The notes under the pieces are model-generated. The model saw only the letters and a program-made list of their open reading frames with translations, was not told the origin of the DNA and did not search any database. This document shows, one piece after another, positions 43,692 through 51,284 of a stretch of DNA of 64,000 bases; the stretch's first letter is position 1, and each line of letters starts with the position of its first letter. The position numbers and the translations under genes were made by a program. The DNA is from JALYNX01 sp963724825 (lineage in GTDB: Bacteria; Actinomycetota; Acidimicrobiia; Spongiisociales; ZC4RG35). The stretch covers positions 91,574-155,573 of the forward strand of contig CAVRWT010000017.1 of the NCBI GenBank assembly GCA_963724825.1, given 5' to 3'.

Positions 43692-44137
43692 GACAGCGAC
43701 TCCTTGAGGTGCTTCCTGGCTCGGGCGAGGTGACGCTTTACCGCGCCCGTGGATACACCCATTTGGGTAGCGACTGTTTCAACCGGGAGATCAGCCCAGT
43801 AGGTGAGCAGGACCACGGCTCTCTGCTGCATTGAGAGCCCTTCCACTGCCCGAAGCACATCGATGTCGACCTCCTGGGCCGGCATCGACTCGGGCCCGGC
43901 CACCTTCAACTCACGAAGCCGGCGGGAAAGTGTGCTCCGGTGGTGATCGTTCGCCACGTTGAGCACGGCTCGATAGAGATAGGCCCTTTGGTTGGTCACC
44001 TCGGGCCACTTCCGGGACGAAAAGGCCTTCAAGCAGGCATCGGTCACGACGTCGGCAGCGTCAAAGGGCCCAACCAGGCCAGTCGCGTACCTGGTGAGCT
44101 CGACGGCGTATGACCGGTATACCTGCTCGTTGTCCAT
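43688..44137 (-). CDS. ECF-type RNA polymerase sigma factor
   Basis: This sigma-70 family protein of about 149 residues has region 2 (YRSYAVELTRYATGLVGPFDAADVVTDACLKAF...QRAYLYRAVLNVANDHHRS) and region 4 (LSMQQRAVVLLTYWADLPVETVATQMGVSTGAVKRHLARARKHLKE) with the helix-turn-helix. ATG 44137 has AGGTG upstream and gives MDNEQVYRSYA; in-frame starts at 44158 and 44203 are possible. It is coupled by 4-bp overlap to the membrane GerMN/Gmad2 protein, a likely regulator. Its target promoters are unknown. Confidence 0.92.
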   Translation of the reverse strand: MDNEQVYRSYAVELTRYATGLVGPFDAADVVTDACLKAFSSRKWPEVTNQRAYLYRAVLNVANDHHRSTLSRRLRELKVAGPESMPAQEVDIDVLRAVEGLSMQQRAVVLLTYWADLPVETVATQMGVSTGAVKRHLARARKHLKESLS

Positions 44138-44217
44138 CACACCTGTTGCGGTGATCATGTACTTGAGACGGAGCCAACCTGCGGTTTGGGTGACAGCCGG
44201 CAATAGCCTGCCGGATC

Positions 44218-45303
44218 ATGATCAACCCGGACTACGCGGGCGGGGGTCTCGGAAACCTGGTGTCGGAGATCGAACACCGCCTCACTGGCACCTCGGCCGG
44301 CGTGCCGCTTCGTCCTGATCTCGCAACGGCGATCCCCGATGCACGGACCTATGTCTTGCTTCTCATCGACGGCCTGGGTGTCGCCCAACTCGACCATCCG
44401 GCGGCAAGGTCGATCAAGGAAGCCAACCGGGGCCTGCTCCACGCCCCGTTCCCCAGCACCACCAGTGTCTCTTTGGCAACGGTGGCCACCGGGTTGCCGC
44501 CATCGCAACATGGCCTGGTGTCACACATCGCATGGCTGGAAGAGGCCGGCGGTGTCGTCAACACTTTGAAGTGGGTCGACCTCGCCGGGCTACCCGTCAA
44601 CCACGACTACGCCAGCGTGCTGCCCTCCCCCAACCTGTGGGAACGTCTCCGTGCCGCGGGCGTGGAACCGATCACCGTGCAACCCGGGCCATTCGAGGGA
44701 AGCCCGCTGTCCCGGCTTCTCTACCGAGGAGCCCGTTTCGAGCCGACCTGGGACCCGATGGACCTCGTCGACGCCACGGTGCAATTGGCCGGAAGCGACC
44801 GGCGATTCATCTTTACCTACGTCTGGCAAGTCGACTTCGCCGGCCATGTCAACGGTCTGGGGTCACCGGAGTTCGCCGAGGCGATGTCACTTGCGGCGAG
44901 AGTCTGGGATGGGCTCTCCTCACGACTCCCCGACGATGTGGCCCTGATCGGAACCGCCGATCACGGCCTCCTCGAATTCTCCGAGACCAACAAGGTCCTC
45001 GTTCGCGACCAGCGGTTCGATCCCTTGCGCTTCGCAGGCGATCCCCGAGGAGTGCTGCTCTGGGGCGATCACTCGCTCATCGAGATCTTGCGCGATCAGA
45101 CAGGAGGCACCCTCGTCGATCCGGTCCAATTCTCCGGGCCAGACCCGTCGGCCACGGCTCGACGCCGACTCGGAAACGACCTCCTTGTCCCTCCTGACGG
45201 GAAAGTCATCCTTCCCCCGGGTTTCGACAAGCGGCTTCGCAGTTATCACGGTGGCCTAACCGCAGCCGAAATCGAGATACCTCTCCTCGTCCGCCAGGCG
45301 TGA
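44218..45303 (+). CDS. Alkaline phosphatase superfamily / nucleotide pyrophosphatase-type phosphodiesterase
   Basis: This 361-residue protein has the phosphodiesterase/alkaline phosphatase fold: LLLIDGLGVAQLD (metal Asp), the nucleophile Thr/Ser in APFPSTTSVSLATVATGLPPSQHGLV, VWQVDFAGHVNGLGS (metal Asp and His), IGTADHGLLE and SYHGGLTAAEIEIPLLVR (final His). No signal peptide is visible, so it is probably cytoplasmic. The substrate is unknown. It is divergent from the ECF sigma factor across 80 bp, and its stop overlaps the next start in GTGA. Confidence 0.9.
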   Translation: MINPDYAGGGLGNLVSEIEHRLTGTSAGVPLRPDLATAIPDARTYVLLLIDGLGVAQLDHPAARSIKEANRGLLHAPFPSTTSVSLATVATGLPPSQHGLVSHIAWLEEAGGVVNTLKWVDLAGLPVNHDYASVLPSPNLWERLRAAGVEPITVQPGPFEGSPLSRLLYRGARFEPTWDPMDLVDATVQLAGSDRRFIFTYVWQVDFAGHVNGLGSPEFAEAMSLAARVWDGLSSRLPDDVALIGTADHGLLEFSETNKVLVRDQRFDPLRFAGDPRGVLLWGDHSLIEILRDQTGGTLVDPVQFSGPDPSATARRRLGNDLLVPPDGKVILPPGFDKRLRSYHGGLTAAEIEIPLLVRQA

Positions 45304-45824
45304 CCGAGGGCGCCGATACCTACACTCGATTTACGGATAGTCACATGGTTGGAGCAGCCCGACAGAGAGATCCCGACGAGGTCGACGATGAGTTCCGTGC
45401 CGTCCTCGAAGGCCTTCGAACCACTCTCCCTGGAGTCCAGGTTCTCTTCGCTTTCTTGCTGATTCTCCCCTTTCAACCTCTCTTCGATGACCTAACCGGT
45501 GTCGAGCTGAAGGCGTTCCATATCGCCTTCTTCGGCTCTGCCCTCGCCTCGATCCTGCTGATCGCCCCCAGCGCTCATCAACGAATCCGAGCGATGATCT
45601 CCGGGGTCAAGCGACGGTCTGCCCGACATTTGCGGATCACTGTCCGCATCACCATCGTGGGGACGGTCGTCTTTGCCGTGGCGCTCGCCGCCTCGGTGTA
45701 CCTGGTTTCGTCCCTGGTCCTGACCGGCACTGCGGCGTTGGTGGCGACGATCGTGGTCACGGCCACCCTCGGATGGTCCTGGTTCTACGTCCCTTTGGTG
45801 ACCTTCGCCGATCACCGCGCCTGA
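45300..45824 (+). CDS. DUF6328-type membrane protein
   Basis: This 174-residue protein has a soluble N-terminal stretch followed by the conserved EFRAVLEGLRTTLPGVQVLFAFLLILPF and about four transmembrane helices. This is typical of the DUF6328 family of actinobacteria. The function is unknown. The GTG start at 45300 overlaps the upstream phosphatase stop, so the two are co-translated. Confidence 0.8.
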   Translation: MTEGADTYTRFTDSHMVGAARQRDPDEVDDEFRAVLEGLRTTLPGVQVLFAFLLILPFQPLFDDLTGVELKAFHIAFFGSALASILLIAPSAHQRIRAMISGVKRRSARHLRITVRITIVGTVVFAVALAASVYLVSSLVLTGTAALVATIVVTATLGWSWFYVPLVTFADHRA

Positions 45825-45912
45825 GACCCGCATCGAGACACGCCCCATCGCCCTCGCTTTCGCAACTCGCGGAACACTGCCAACATGGGCTAATCCCTTT
45901 CACTTCCCAGCG

Positions 45913-47730
45913 GTGAGTGTCGGCTCTCCCACCCCCAAGACTCCCCGACTCGTAGAGCGAATCGGTTCACCGGCGACAATTGCGGCGCTGGCCTTTCTCG
46001 TCGTGCTCGGGGTGGGAATCACACTGGTCGTGCTGGTCAGAGATTCCCTCGCCGAAGCCCAGGATTCGAGGCGGTCGGTCGAGGTAACTCACATCTCCGA
46101 TGCCTCCATCGCCCTCCTTGCCGCCCTCCAGAGCGAACGTGGCCTTGGGGAGCTCTACCTGGCGAGTGGCGACCCCGACGACCTGGCTCGCTACGAGGAG
46201 TCATTTGCAGCCACTGACGAGGCAGCAGACGTCTATTCGACGACCTGGCTGGCGAGTGGCGCTGACATCCGCCAGGAAGATCAAGGCGCCATGACCGGAG
46301 TGTCGGCCGCCGTTGCCCCGCTCGAGCAGATCAGGTCTGCGGTGATCGGTGCGGAAGAGGAGTCACCGGTAGACCTCTATTCCGGTCTCGTCGACCCGAT
46401 CCGTCAGAACCTCTCGGACATGGCACTCCTCACCAACGACGCCGAGGACGTCCGGATGAGACGAGCCGTCCTCTCCCTCCTCGACTCGTCGGCGTCGCTC
46501 GCCACCAGGCGAGCGTCAGTCGCCCGACTCCTCGCATCGTCGGAGGAGCTGACCAGGCAGCAGGAGATCCAACTGTCGCTGCTCGGCCAGGAATCTGACG
46601 TGAACCTCCGCGCCGCCCAGGCCTTGCTCACTGGCGGTTTTAGGGCCGATGTGGCCGAGTTGGCCGACTCCGGGGAGTCGAAGGCGGTCGAAGGCACTCT
46701 GGAGGGGATCATCAACAACACCGATGCCGATACCACCCCGCGCTCCTGGTTCGCACTGGCGACCGCCGAGATCGACCGTGTCCTCGACGAGGCAATGACG
46801 CTCAACGACGAGGTTCGGGATCGTGCGCTGCAGGGGATTTCCGACGCCAGTCGGGCAGTAACGATGACCGTCATCCTGCTCGGCTCTCTCTTCCTCCTTT
46901 CGATCCTCGCCGCCTGGAGTGCCATCACCGCCAGCCGGGAGCGGGCCAGGGCACTTGCTGAGCACCGCGACCTGGTGAACGGGCTGTTGCGTTGGTTCGG
47001 AAGCGAGTCGCTGCCTTCCGTCGAAGGGCTCGAGATGGAGGTCCGCTACCTGCCTTCGGCGGCGCATGCGGGTGCCGGCGGAGACTGGTACGACGTGTTC
47101 TTCGACGCCGGCGGCGATCTGGCATTGGTGGTCGGAGATGTCGCCGGGCATGGCTCGCAAACAGTCGCCCACATGGCGGAGATGCGAAACACCCTTCGCG
47201 GCCTGGCCCATTCCGGGGTTGGCGGGCCGGCGCGTCAACTCGAGATCATCGACAACACCGTCGAGACCACGGAGCTGACCACCGTCTTCTACGCCTTGAT
47301 CTCAGCCGCGACAGGTGGTCTCCGCTACAGCCGGGCCGGTCACATGCCGGCGATCCTCTGCCGCCAAGACGGCACCACTGAACTGCTCAGCGAAGGATCG
47401 GACACGCCAGTGGGCCTCTCAGCCAATGGGGCTCGCACCGAAGCATCGGTCGCACTCGGCCATGACGACCTCTTGGTCATGTTCACCGATGGCCTGATCG
47501 AAGAGCCTGGTCGCGACCTGTATGAGTCTCTCGAAGAGCTCAGTTCCCTGGTCGCCGCTCACGATGGGACCCTCGAGGGGTTGGCCGACCAGCTCATTTC
47601 GAGCCAGCCGAGCCATGGAACCGGCGACGACGCCTCGCTCCTCCTGGTGCGGGTCACCGCAAATGGCGCCCTAGCCGTCGGCCAGGAGGGTCTGTCCGAG
47701 ACCGGTGATCTCAAGAATCCTCGAGACTGA
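45913..47730 (+). CDS. Membrane PP2C/SpoIIE phosphatase with nitrate/nitrite-sensor (NIT) domain
   Basis: This 605-residue protein has a TM helix (about 22-43), an extracytoplasmic NIT-like domain with the signature LLAALQSERGLGELYLASGD, a second TM (about 318-338), and a C-terminal SpoIIE phosphatase domain: AGAGGDWYDVF, VVGDVAGHGSQTVAHMAEMRNTLR, RYSRAGHMPAILCR, VMFTDGLIE and GTGDDASLLLVRV. Metal-binding Asp residues are intact. It resembles RsbU/RsbP and should dephosphorylate a STAS antagonist such as the one encoded at 47671 on the other strand, with which its 3' end overlaps by 60 bp. GTG start at 45913. Confidence 0.93.
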   Translation: MSVGSPTPKTPRLVERIGSPATIAALAFLVVLGVGITLVVLVRDSLAEAQDSRRSVEVTHISDASIALLAALQSERGLGELYLASGDPDDLARYEESFAATDEAADVYSTTWLASGADIRQEDQGAMTGVSAAVAPLEQIRSAVIGAEEESPVDLYSGLVDPIRQNLSDMALLTNDAEDVRMRRAVLSLLDSSASLATRRASVARLLASSEELTRQQEIQLSLLGQESDVNLRAAQALLTGGFRADVAELADSGESKAVEGTLEGIINNTDADTTPRSWFALATAEIDRVLDEAMTLNDEVRDRALQGISDASRAVTMTVILLGSLFLLSILAAWSAITASRERARALAEHRDLVNGLLRWFGSESLPSVEGLEMEVRYLPSAAHAGAGGDWYDVFFDAGGDLALVVGDVAGHGSQTVAHMAEMRNTLRGLAHSGVGGPARQLEIIDNTVETTELTTVFYALISAATGGLRYSRAGHMPAILCRQDGTTELLSEGSDTPVGLSANGARTEASVALGHDDLLVMFTDGLIEEPGRDLYESLEELSSLVAAHDGTLEGLADQLISSQPSHGTGDDASLLLVRVTANGALAVGQEGLSETGDLKNPRD

Positions 47731-47988
47731 CACCGAGGGATTCACCAGCGTCAGGCTTCTGCCCTCGCCTGCGCACTTGGACTGCGCCGCCACGAGGACC
47801 CGAAGCCCGGTCGAATCGAGAAAGGTCACTCCATCGAGATCGATGACGATGTCGGTGGTCTCGCCCGCGAGAGCCTCGTCGATCGCAGCTTCCACTCTCG
47901 GTGCTGCAGCGAGATCCACCTCGCCGGCGAGGTGGATCGTCACCCCGTCGTTATCTCTGTCAACCCTGTAGGTGAACGCGGTCGTCAA
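47671..47988 (-). CDS. STAS-domain anti-sigma factor antagonist (RsbV/SpoIIAA-like)
   Basis: This 105-residue STAS protein has the phosphorylation site Ser in VTFLDSTGLRVLVAAQ and the family ending ILEITGL. When unphosphorylated it binds the anti-sigma kinase and frees the sigma factor. It is downstream of the sigma factor and RsbW-like genes on the same strand, and converges with the PP2C phosphatase that should activate it. The start is TTG 47988 with no strong ribosome site. Complete. Confidence 0.94.
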   Translation of the reverse strand: MTTAFTYRVDRDNDGVTIHLAGEVDLAAAPRVEAAIDEALAGETTDIVIDLDGVTFLDSTGLRVLVAAQSKCAGEGRSLTLVNPSVSVSRILEITGLGQTLLADG

Positions 47989-48054
47989 GCCAATGGACTC
48001 CGTTTCGAAGGGCGCGGATAGTAGCCAGTCCGCAGATTTGGGACGAGGGCGGCC

Positions 48055-48513
48055 TCAGCCGCTCGAGAGCCTTACTCCGGGCTCGAAGGGCGGCGACGCC
48101 GACTCCGACGCCATGTCGAACACCTTGGAGATCTCGACCCACACAGTGCAGTGCCCGTTGGTGATGACACCCCAGCTGACGGCTACCCGATCGACAATGA
48201 TCAGCCCGAGACCATCGCCCCGCATGCTCTCCATTGGTGCGAATCCTTCGCCACTATCCGTCACCTCGACTCGAATCGAGTTGTCGCGAACTTCGACAGT
48301 CATTTCGATGGTTCGTTCGCTCGCCGAATGTCGAACGCTGTTTGTGACCAGCTCCGAGACCACGAGAACCACATCGTCGTAGCGCGGCCCGAGCTTCGAC
48401 TCCAAGCGCGAGACACGGGCCCGCGCCTTGCCTGGCGCGAACTCGTCGGGTTTCAAGACGAGACGCATATGGTCAATTTCCTTGGCGCTGGTTGAAGGAG
48501 CCGTACGCGGCAT
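48055..48513 (-). CDS. rsbW: Anti-sigma factor serine kinase, RsbW-like
   Basis: This 152-residue HATPase_c_2 protein has the full kinase set: VVSELVTNSVRHS (N-box Glu and Asn), VTDSGEGFAP (Asp-x-Gly-x-Gly) and GDGLGLIIVDRVAVSWG. It should phosphorylate the STAS antagonist encoded 66 bp downstream and sequester the sigma factor encoded upstream. ATG 48513 is the longest start; ATG 48468, giving MRLVLKPDEFAPGKA, fits the domain boundary as well. The gap to the sigma gene is 91 bp. Confidence 0.92.
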   Translation of the reverse strand: MPRTAPSTSAKEIDHMRLVLKPDEFAPGKARARVSRLESKLGPRYDDVVLVVSELVTNSVRHSASERTIEMTVEVRDNSIRVEVTDSGEGFAPMESMRGDGLGLIIVDRVAVSWGVITNGHCTVWVEISKVFDMASESASPPFEPGVRLSSG

Positions 48514-48604
48514 CAGGCGCCAAGTTAACGCCCGCGTCGGGCGATCCCGGGTTACCGACTCCTGTGACTGATTTCGGGAGATGACTACCCAGGGCGGGGG
48601 CGCC

Positions 48605-49369
48605 CTATACCCCAGAATCGCCGGAATCGCCCTCCGCGTCGGGGTCGATCGCCTCGCGGAGCTGATCGAGGGTCCGACTCAGGATGCGCGACACGTGAAC
48701 CTGGGAGACCCCGATCTCTTCCGCGATCTCGGCCTGCGTCTTCCCGTCGAAGAACCGCAAGTAGAGGACTGTTCGCTCCCGTTCGGGCAGAGCCCGCAGT
48801 TCGGCTGACATCGCTCCCCGGACCGCCGCCGTCTCGTATCCGGGGTCGAGGTCCCCGATTTGGTCTACGACAGTCGCATCTCCGTCCTCGCCAAGCGGTC
48901 GGTCGAGTGAACTTGCTGTGTAGGCCGCTCCCGCGTCAAGTGCTTCCAGGACTTCTTCCTCGGAGACGTCGAGGCTCACCGCGATCTCGCTGATAGTCGG
49001 AGACCTCCCCAGGGTGTGGGTCAGCTCGTCGACCGCCCTCGAGACCTCGAGCCAGAGATTCTGCAGTGTCCTTGGGACTCGGACAGACCAAGCCTGGTCC
49101 CGGAAGTAGTGCTTGATCTCACCGATGATCGTGCGCCCGGCGAATGTCGAGAACTGAATGCCCCGATCGGCGTCGAAGCGCTCGATCGCCTTGAGAAGGC
49201 CGAACCGGGCCACTTGAACGAGGTCGTCCAGAGCGACACCGCGACCACCGAAACGTCGCGCCAGCCGTTGCGCCAACCCGTCGAAGGTCTCCACCAGCTC
49301 GCGTTTGGCGTCCGGTTGCTCTCGATCGGCGAAGAGGTCGTCGATCGCCTCCTGGTCCCTTTCAGTCAT
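48605..49369 (-). CDS. SigB/SigF-family stress RNA polymerase sigma factor
   Basis: This sigma factor of about 254 residues has region 2 (LAQRLARRFGGRGVALDDLVQVARFGLLKAIERFDADRGIQFSTFAGRTIIGEIKHYFRDQAWSVRVPR), region 3 (LGRSPTISEIAVSLDVSEEEVLEAL) and region 4 (LPERERTVLYLRFFDGKTQAEIAEEIGVSQVHVSRILSRTLDQLR). The IxGEIKxYFRDxxW stretch is diagnostic of the SigB/F/G group under partner-switching control. ATG 49369 overlaps the preceding RsbW-like gene by 8 bp. The neighbours provide kinase, antagonist and phosphatase. Confidence 0.95.
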   Translation of the reverse strand: MTERDQEAIDDLFADREQPDAKRELVETFDGLAQRLARRFGGRGVALDDLVQVARFGLLKAIERFDADRGIQFSTFAGRTIIGEIKHYFRDQAWSVRVPRTLQNLWLEVSRAVDELTHTLGRSPTISEIAVSLDVSEEEVLEALDAGAAYTASSLDRPLGEDGDATVVDQIGDLDPGYETAAVRGAMSAELRALPERERTVLYLRFFDGKTQAEIAEEIGVSQVHVSRILSRTLDQLREAIDPDAEGDSGDSGV

Positions 49370-49697
49370 TGGGCCCAGGCGCCTCAATCGGGATCAGGAC
49401 GAACTCGCCCACGACGGTGGTGCCCTCGAACAGGGCTTGGGCGATGTCGATCGGCCCGAAGTCTTCGTCTGCGCCCAGCCCGTCACGCCAGGGCCCAACC
49501 TCCAGTGTCAGGCCACCAGCCTTGGGCAATGCCCGAACTGTCATGAAGGGGAGGTCGGAGGCGGTGACGATCGCGGTCGCTATCTCCGAAGCCGCCAGCT
49601 TGGCGTCGTCGATGGTCTCGACGTCGAGGCCCACCGATCGGGCGACGGCCGAGACGAACATGCGCACCGTGGCGACATGATGGGGGAGGCTCGCCAC
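49362..49697 (-). CDS. Degenerate RsbW-like protein, kinase residues missing
   Basis: At 111 residues or slightly more, it matches the RsbW fold: SLPHHVATVRMFVSAVARSVGLDVETIDDAKLAASEIATAIV, then a beta strand and a short C-terminal part. The N-box Asn after the Glu is replaced (SEIATAIV), and no DxGxG or GxGL motif follows, so ATP binding is unlikely. GTG 49697 is the only normal start, but the frame upstream (SSGVYELTV) looks coding, so the true start may be a CTG near 49745 with GGGAGGAG before it. It overlaps the sigma gene by 8 bp. Confidence 0.7.
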   Translation of the reverse strand: MASLPHHVATVRMFVSAVARSVGLDVETIDDAKLAASEIATAIVTASDLPFMTVRALPKAGGLTLEVGPWRDGLGADEDFGPIDIAQALFEGTTVVGEFVLIPIEAPGPND

Positions 49698-49798
49698 CGT
49701 CAGCTCGTAGACGCCACTCGACGGCGAAACTGGGTTCGTCAGCGCTCCTCCCGGATGACTTCCGCCAACATCTGGAGGTCGGCAGGCGGCCGTATTAT

Positions 49799-50185
49799 AT
49801 GGCCGTGGCGCCCGACCAGATCAGACTCGATGTTCCGGCGCGGCGTCAGTCACTGTTCGTCCTTCGGAACATGGCTGGAAACGCGGCCCGACTCTGCGGT
49901 TTCAGCTACAACCGCGTCGAGGAGACCCGCCTCGCCGTGAGCGAAGCCGCAGCCCTCCTCGTGGCAGACGGCAGATCTTCGACGGTCCGATGCGCTCTCA
50001 CCTCCGATGGCGGGACCCTCTTCGTCGAAATCGGAGCCACCCCGGGCCCGGCGATCTGGCCACCTGAGCCCTGGACCGACTCTCTCGAGCACGCGGTCCT
50101 CACTTCCCTGGCCAACGAGCTGGAGTTGGTCTCCGACGGGAGCCCGATGGTGAGGATGACATTGGGGTCGCAGTCCCGAGGCTGA
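49799..50185 (+). CDS. Second degenerate RsbW-like protein, divergent from the sigma operon
   Basis: The 128-residue sequence has the RsbW N-terminal fold: RLDVPARRQSLFVLRNMAGNAARLCGFSYNRVEETRLAVSEAAALLV. As in the protein across the divergent gap, the N-box Asn is absent (SEAAALLV), and the glycine motifs are missing. It may be a pseudokinase that binds the sigma factor or antagonist without phosphorylating. Start ATG 49801-region (49799) lies directly after a TATTAT stretch. No ribosome site is visible at normal spacing. Confidence 0.7.
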   Translation: MAVAPDQIRLDVPARRQSLFVLRNMAGNAARLCGFSYNRVEETRLAVSEAAALLVADGRSSTVRCALTSDGGTLFVEIGATPGPAIWPPEPWTDSLEHAVLTSLANELELVSDGSPMVRMTLGSQSRG

Positions 50186-50252
50186 TCGGCACATCTCGAA
50201 GTTCCCAGTCAGAACAAAGACTTGCGTGGCGGTCCTGGTGCCAATACCTTGA

Positions 50253-50274
50253 GATCGTTCGGTAACTAACGATC
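50253..50274. promoter_or_regulatory. Inverted repeat just upstream of the ferric-iron transporter operon
   Basis: GATCGTT (50253-50259) and AACGATC (50268-50274) flank CGGTAACT, four bases before the GTG start of the iron-binding protein gene. A repressor bound here would block initiation, and the RNA hairpin would cover the ribosome site. It resembles, only loosely, half of a DtxR/IdeR iron box (GGTAACTAAC). Role in iron control is inferred. Confidence 0.45.
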
Positions 50275-50278
50275 CTGG

Positions 50279-51283
50279 GTGCTCTTCTTGAAGCGTGTCT
50301 CTGCTCTCGGCCTCGTTGCGGTCATTTGCCTCATGACGGCTTGTGGCTCCGGCTCGTCCGACACCGACGAAACCCTCGTCATCTACTCGGGGCGAGCCGA
50401 GGAATTGGTGTCTCCCCTGTTCGCCAGCTTCACCGAAGCGACCGGGATCGAGACCGAAATCCGTTACGGGGGCTCGAGCGAGTTGGCAGCCACTCTGATC
50501 GCCGAAGGTGATGGGACCGAGGCAGATGTCTTCTTCGCCCAGGACCCGGCGTCTCTGGGCACCGTGGACTCGATGCTGAAGGTCCTCGACGACTCCACGC
50601 TCGATCTCGTCGATCCTTCTTTCAACGACCGGGACGGCCATTGGGTCGGCGTTTCTGGCCGATCCCGAGTGGTGGTCTACAACACCGACACGGATGTCCC
50701 GCTTCCCCAGACGATCGACGACATGACCGATCCGGTCTGGGCCAACCAACTTGGGATCGCCCCTACCAACGCCTCGTTCCTCGCCTTCGTGTCGGCAATG
50801 ATCCTCGAGCGGGGCGAGGACGGCACCCGGGAATGGCTGGAGGCTCTGGCTGCCAACCATCCGGTCGAATACGAGAGCAATGCCCCAATCGTCGAAGCAA
50901 CTGACAACGGCGAGCTCGAGGGAGGGCTGGTCAATCACTACTACCTCCTCCGACTTCGAGCCGAAGGCCTTGGCGAGCACGCCGAGAACTACTACATCCC
51001 GGCTGGAGACGTTGGGTCGCTGGTGATGCCGGCCGGCGTCGGGATCATGTCGGTAACGGACAAACCCGAGCCTGCGCAGCAGTTCGTCGACTACTTGCTC
51101 TCGGAAAGTGCTCAGGCATTCTTCGCCACCGACACCTTCGAATACCCCTTGATCGATGGGGTACCCCAGCCCGATGGGGCGCCACCACTGTCCGAAATCA
51201 ATTCGCCAGACATCGACTTATCGGAGCTCGCCAGCGTCCTCGACCTCGCCACCCGCCTCGTGGCCGAGGCCGGGCTGGTGTGA
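50279..51283 (+). CDS. fbpA: Ferric-iron ABC transporter substrate-binding lipoprotein
   Basis: This 334-residue FbpA/FutA-type protein has a lipoprotein signal (LGLVAVICLMTACGSG, lipobox MTAC), then LVIYSGRAEELVSPLFASFTEATGIETEIRYGGSSELAATL and WVGVSGRSRVVVYNTD. The iron-ligand region GGLVNHYYLLRL keeps the adjacent Tyr pair. It captures Fe3+ outside the membrane for the permease and ATPase encoded next. The start is GTG 50279. An inverted repeat overlaps the initiation region. Complete. Confidence 0.93.
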   Translation: MLFLKRVSALGLVAVICLMTACGSGSSDTDETLVIYSGRAEELVSPLFASFTEATGIETEIRYGGSSELAATLIAEGDGTEADVFFAQDPASLGTVDSMLKVLDDSTLDLVDPSFNDRDGHWVGVSGRSRVVVYNTDTDVPLPQTIDDMTDPVWANQLGIAPTNASFLAFVSAMILERGEDGTREWLEALAANHPVEYESNAPIVEATDNGELEGGLVNHYYLLRLRAEGLGEHAENYYIPAGDVGSLVMPAGVGIMSVTDKPEPAQQFVDYLLSESAQAFFATDTFEYPLIDGVPQPDGAPPLSEINSPDIDLSELASVLDLATRLVAEAGLV

Positions 51284-51284
51284 G

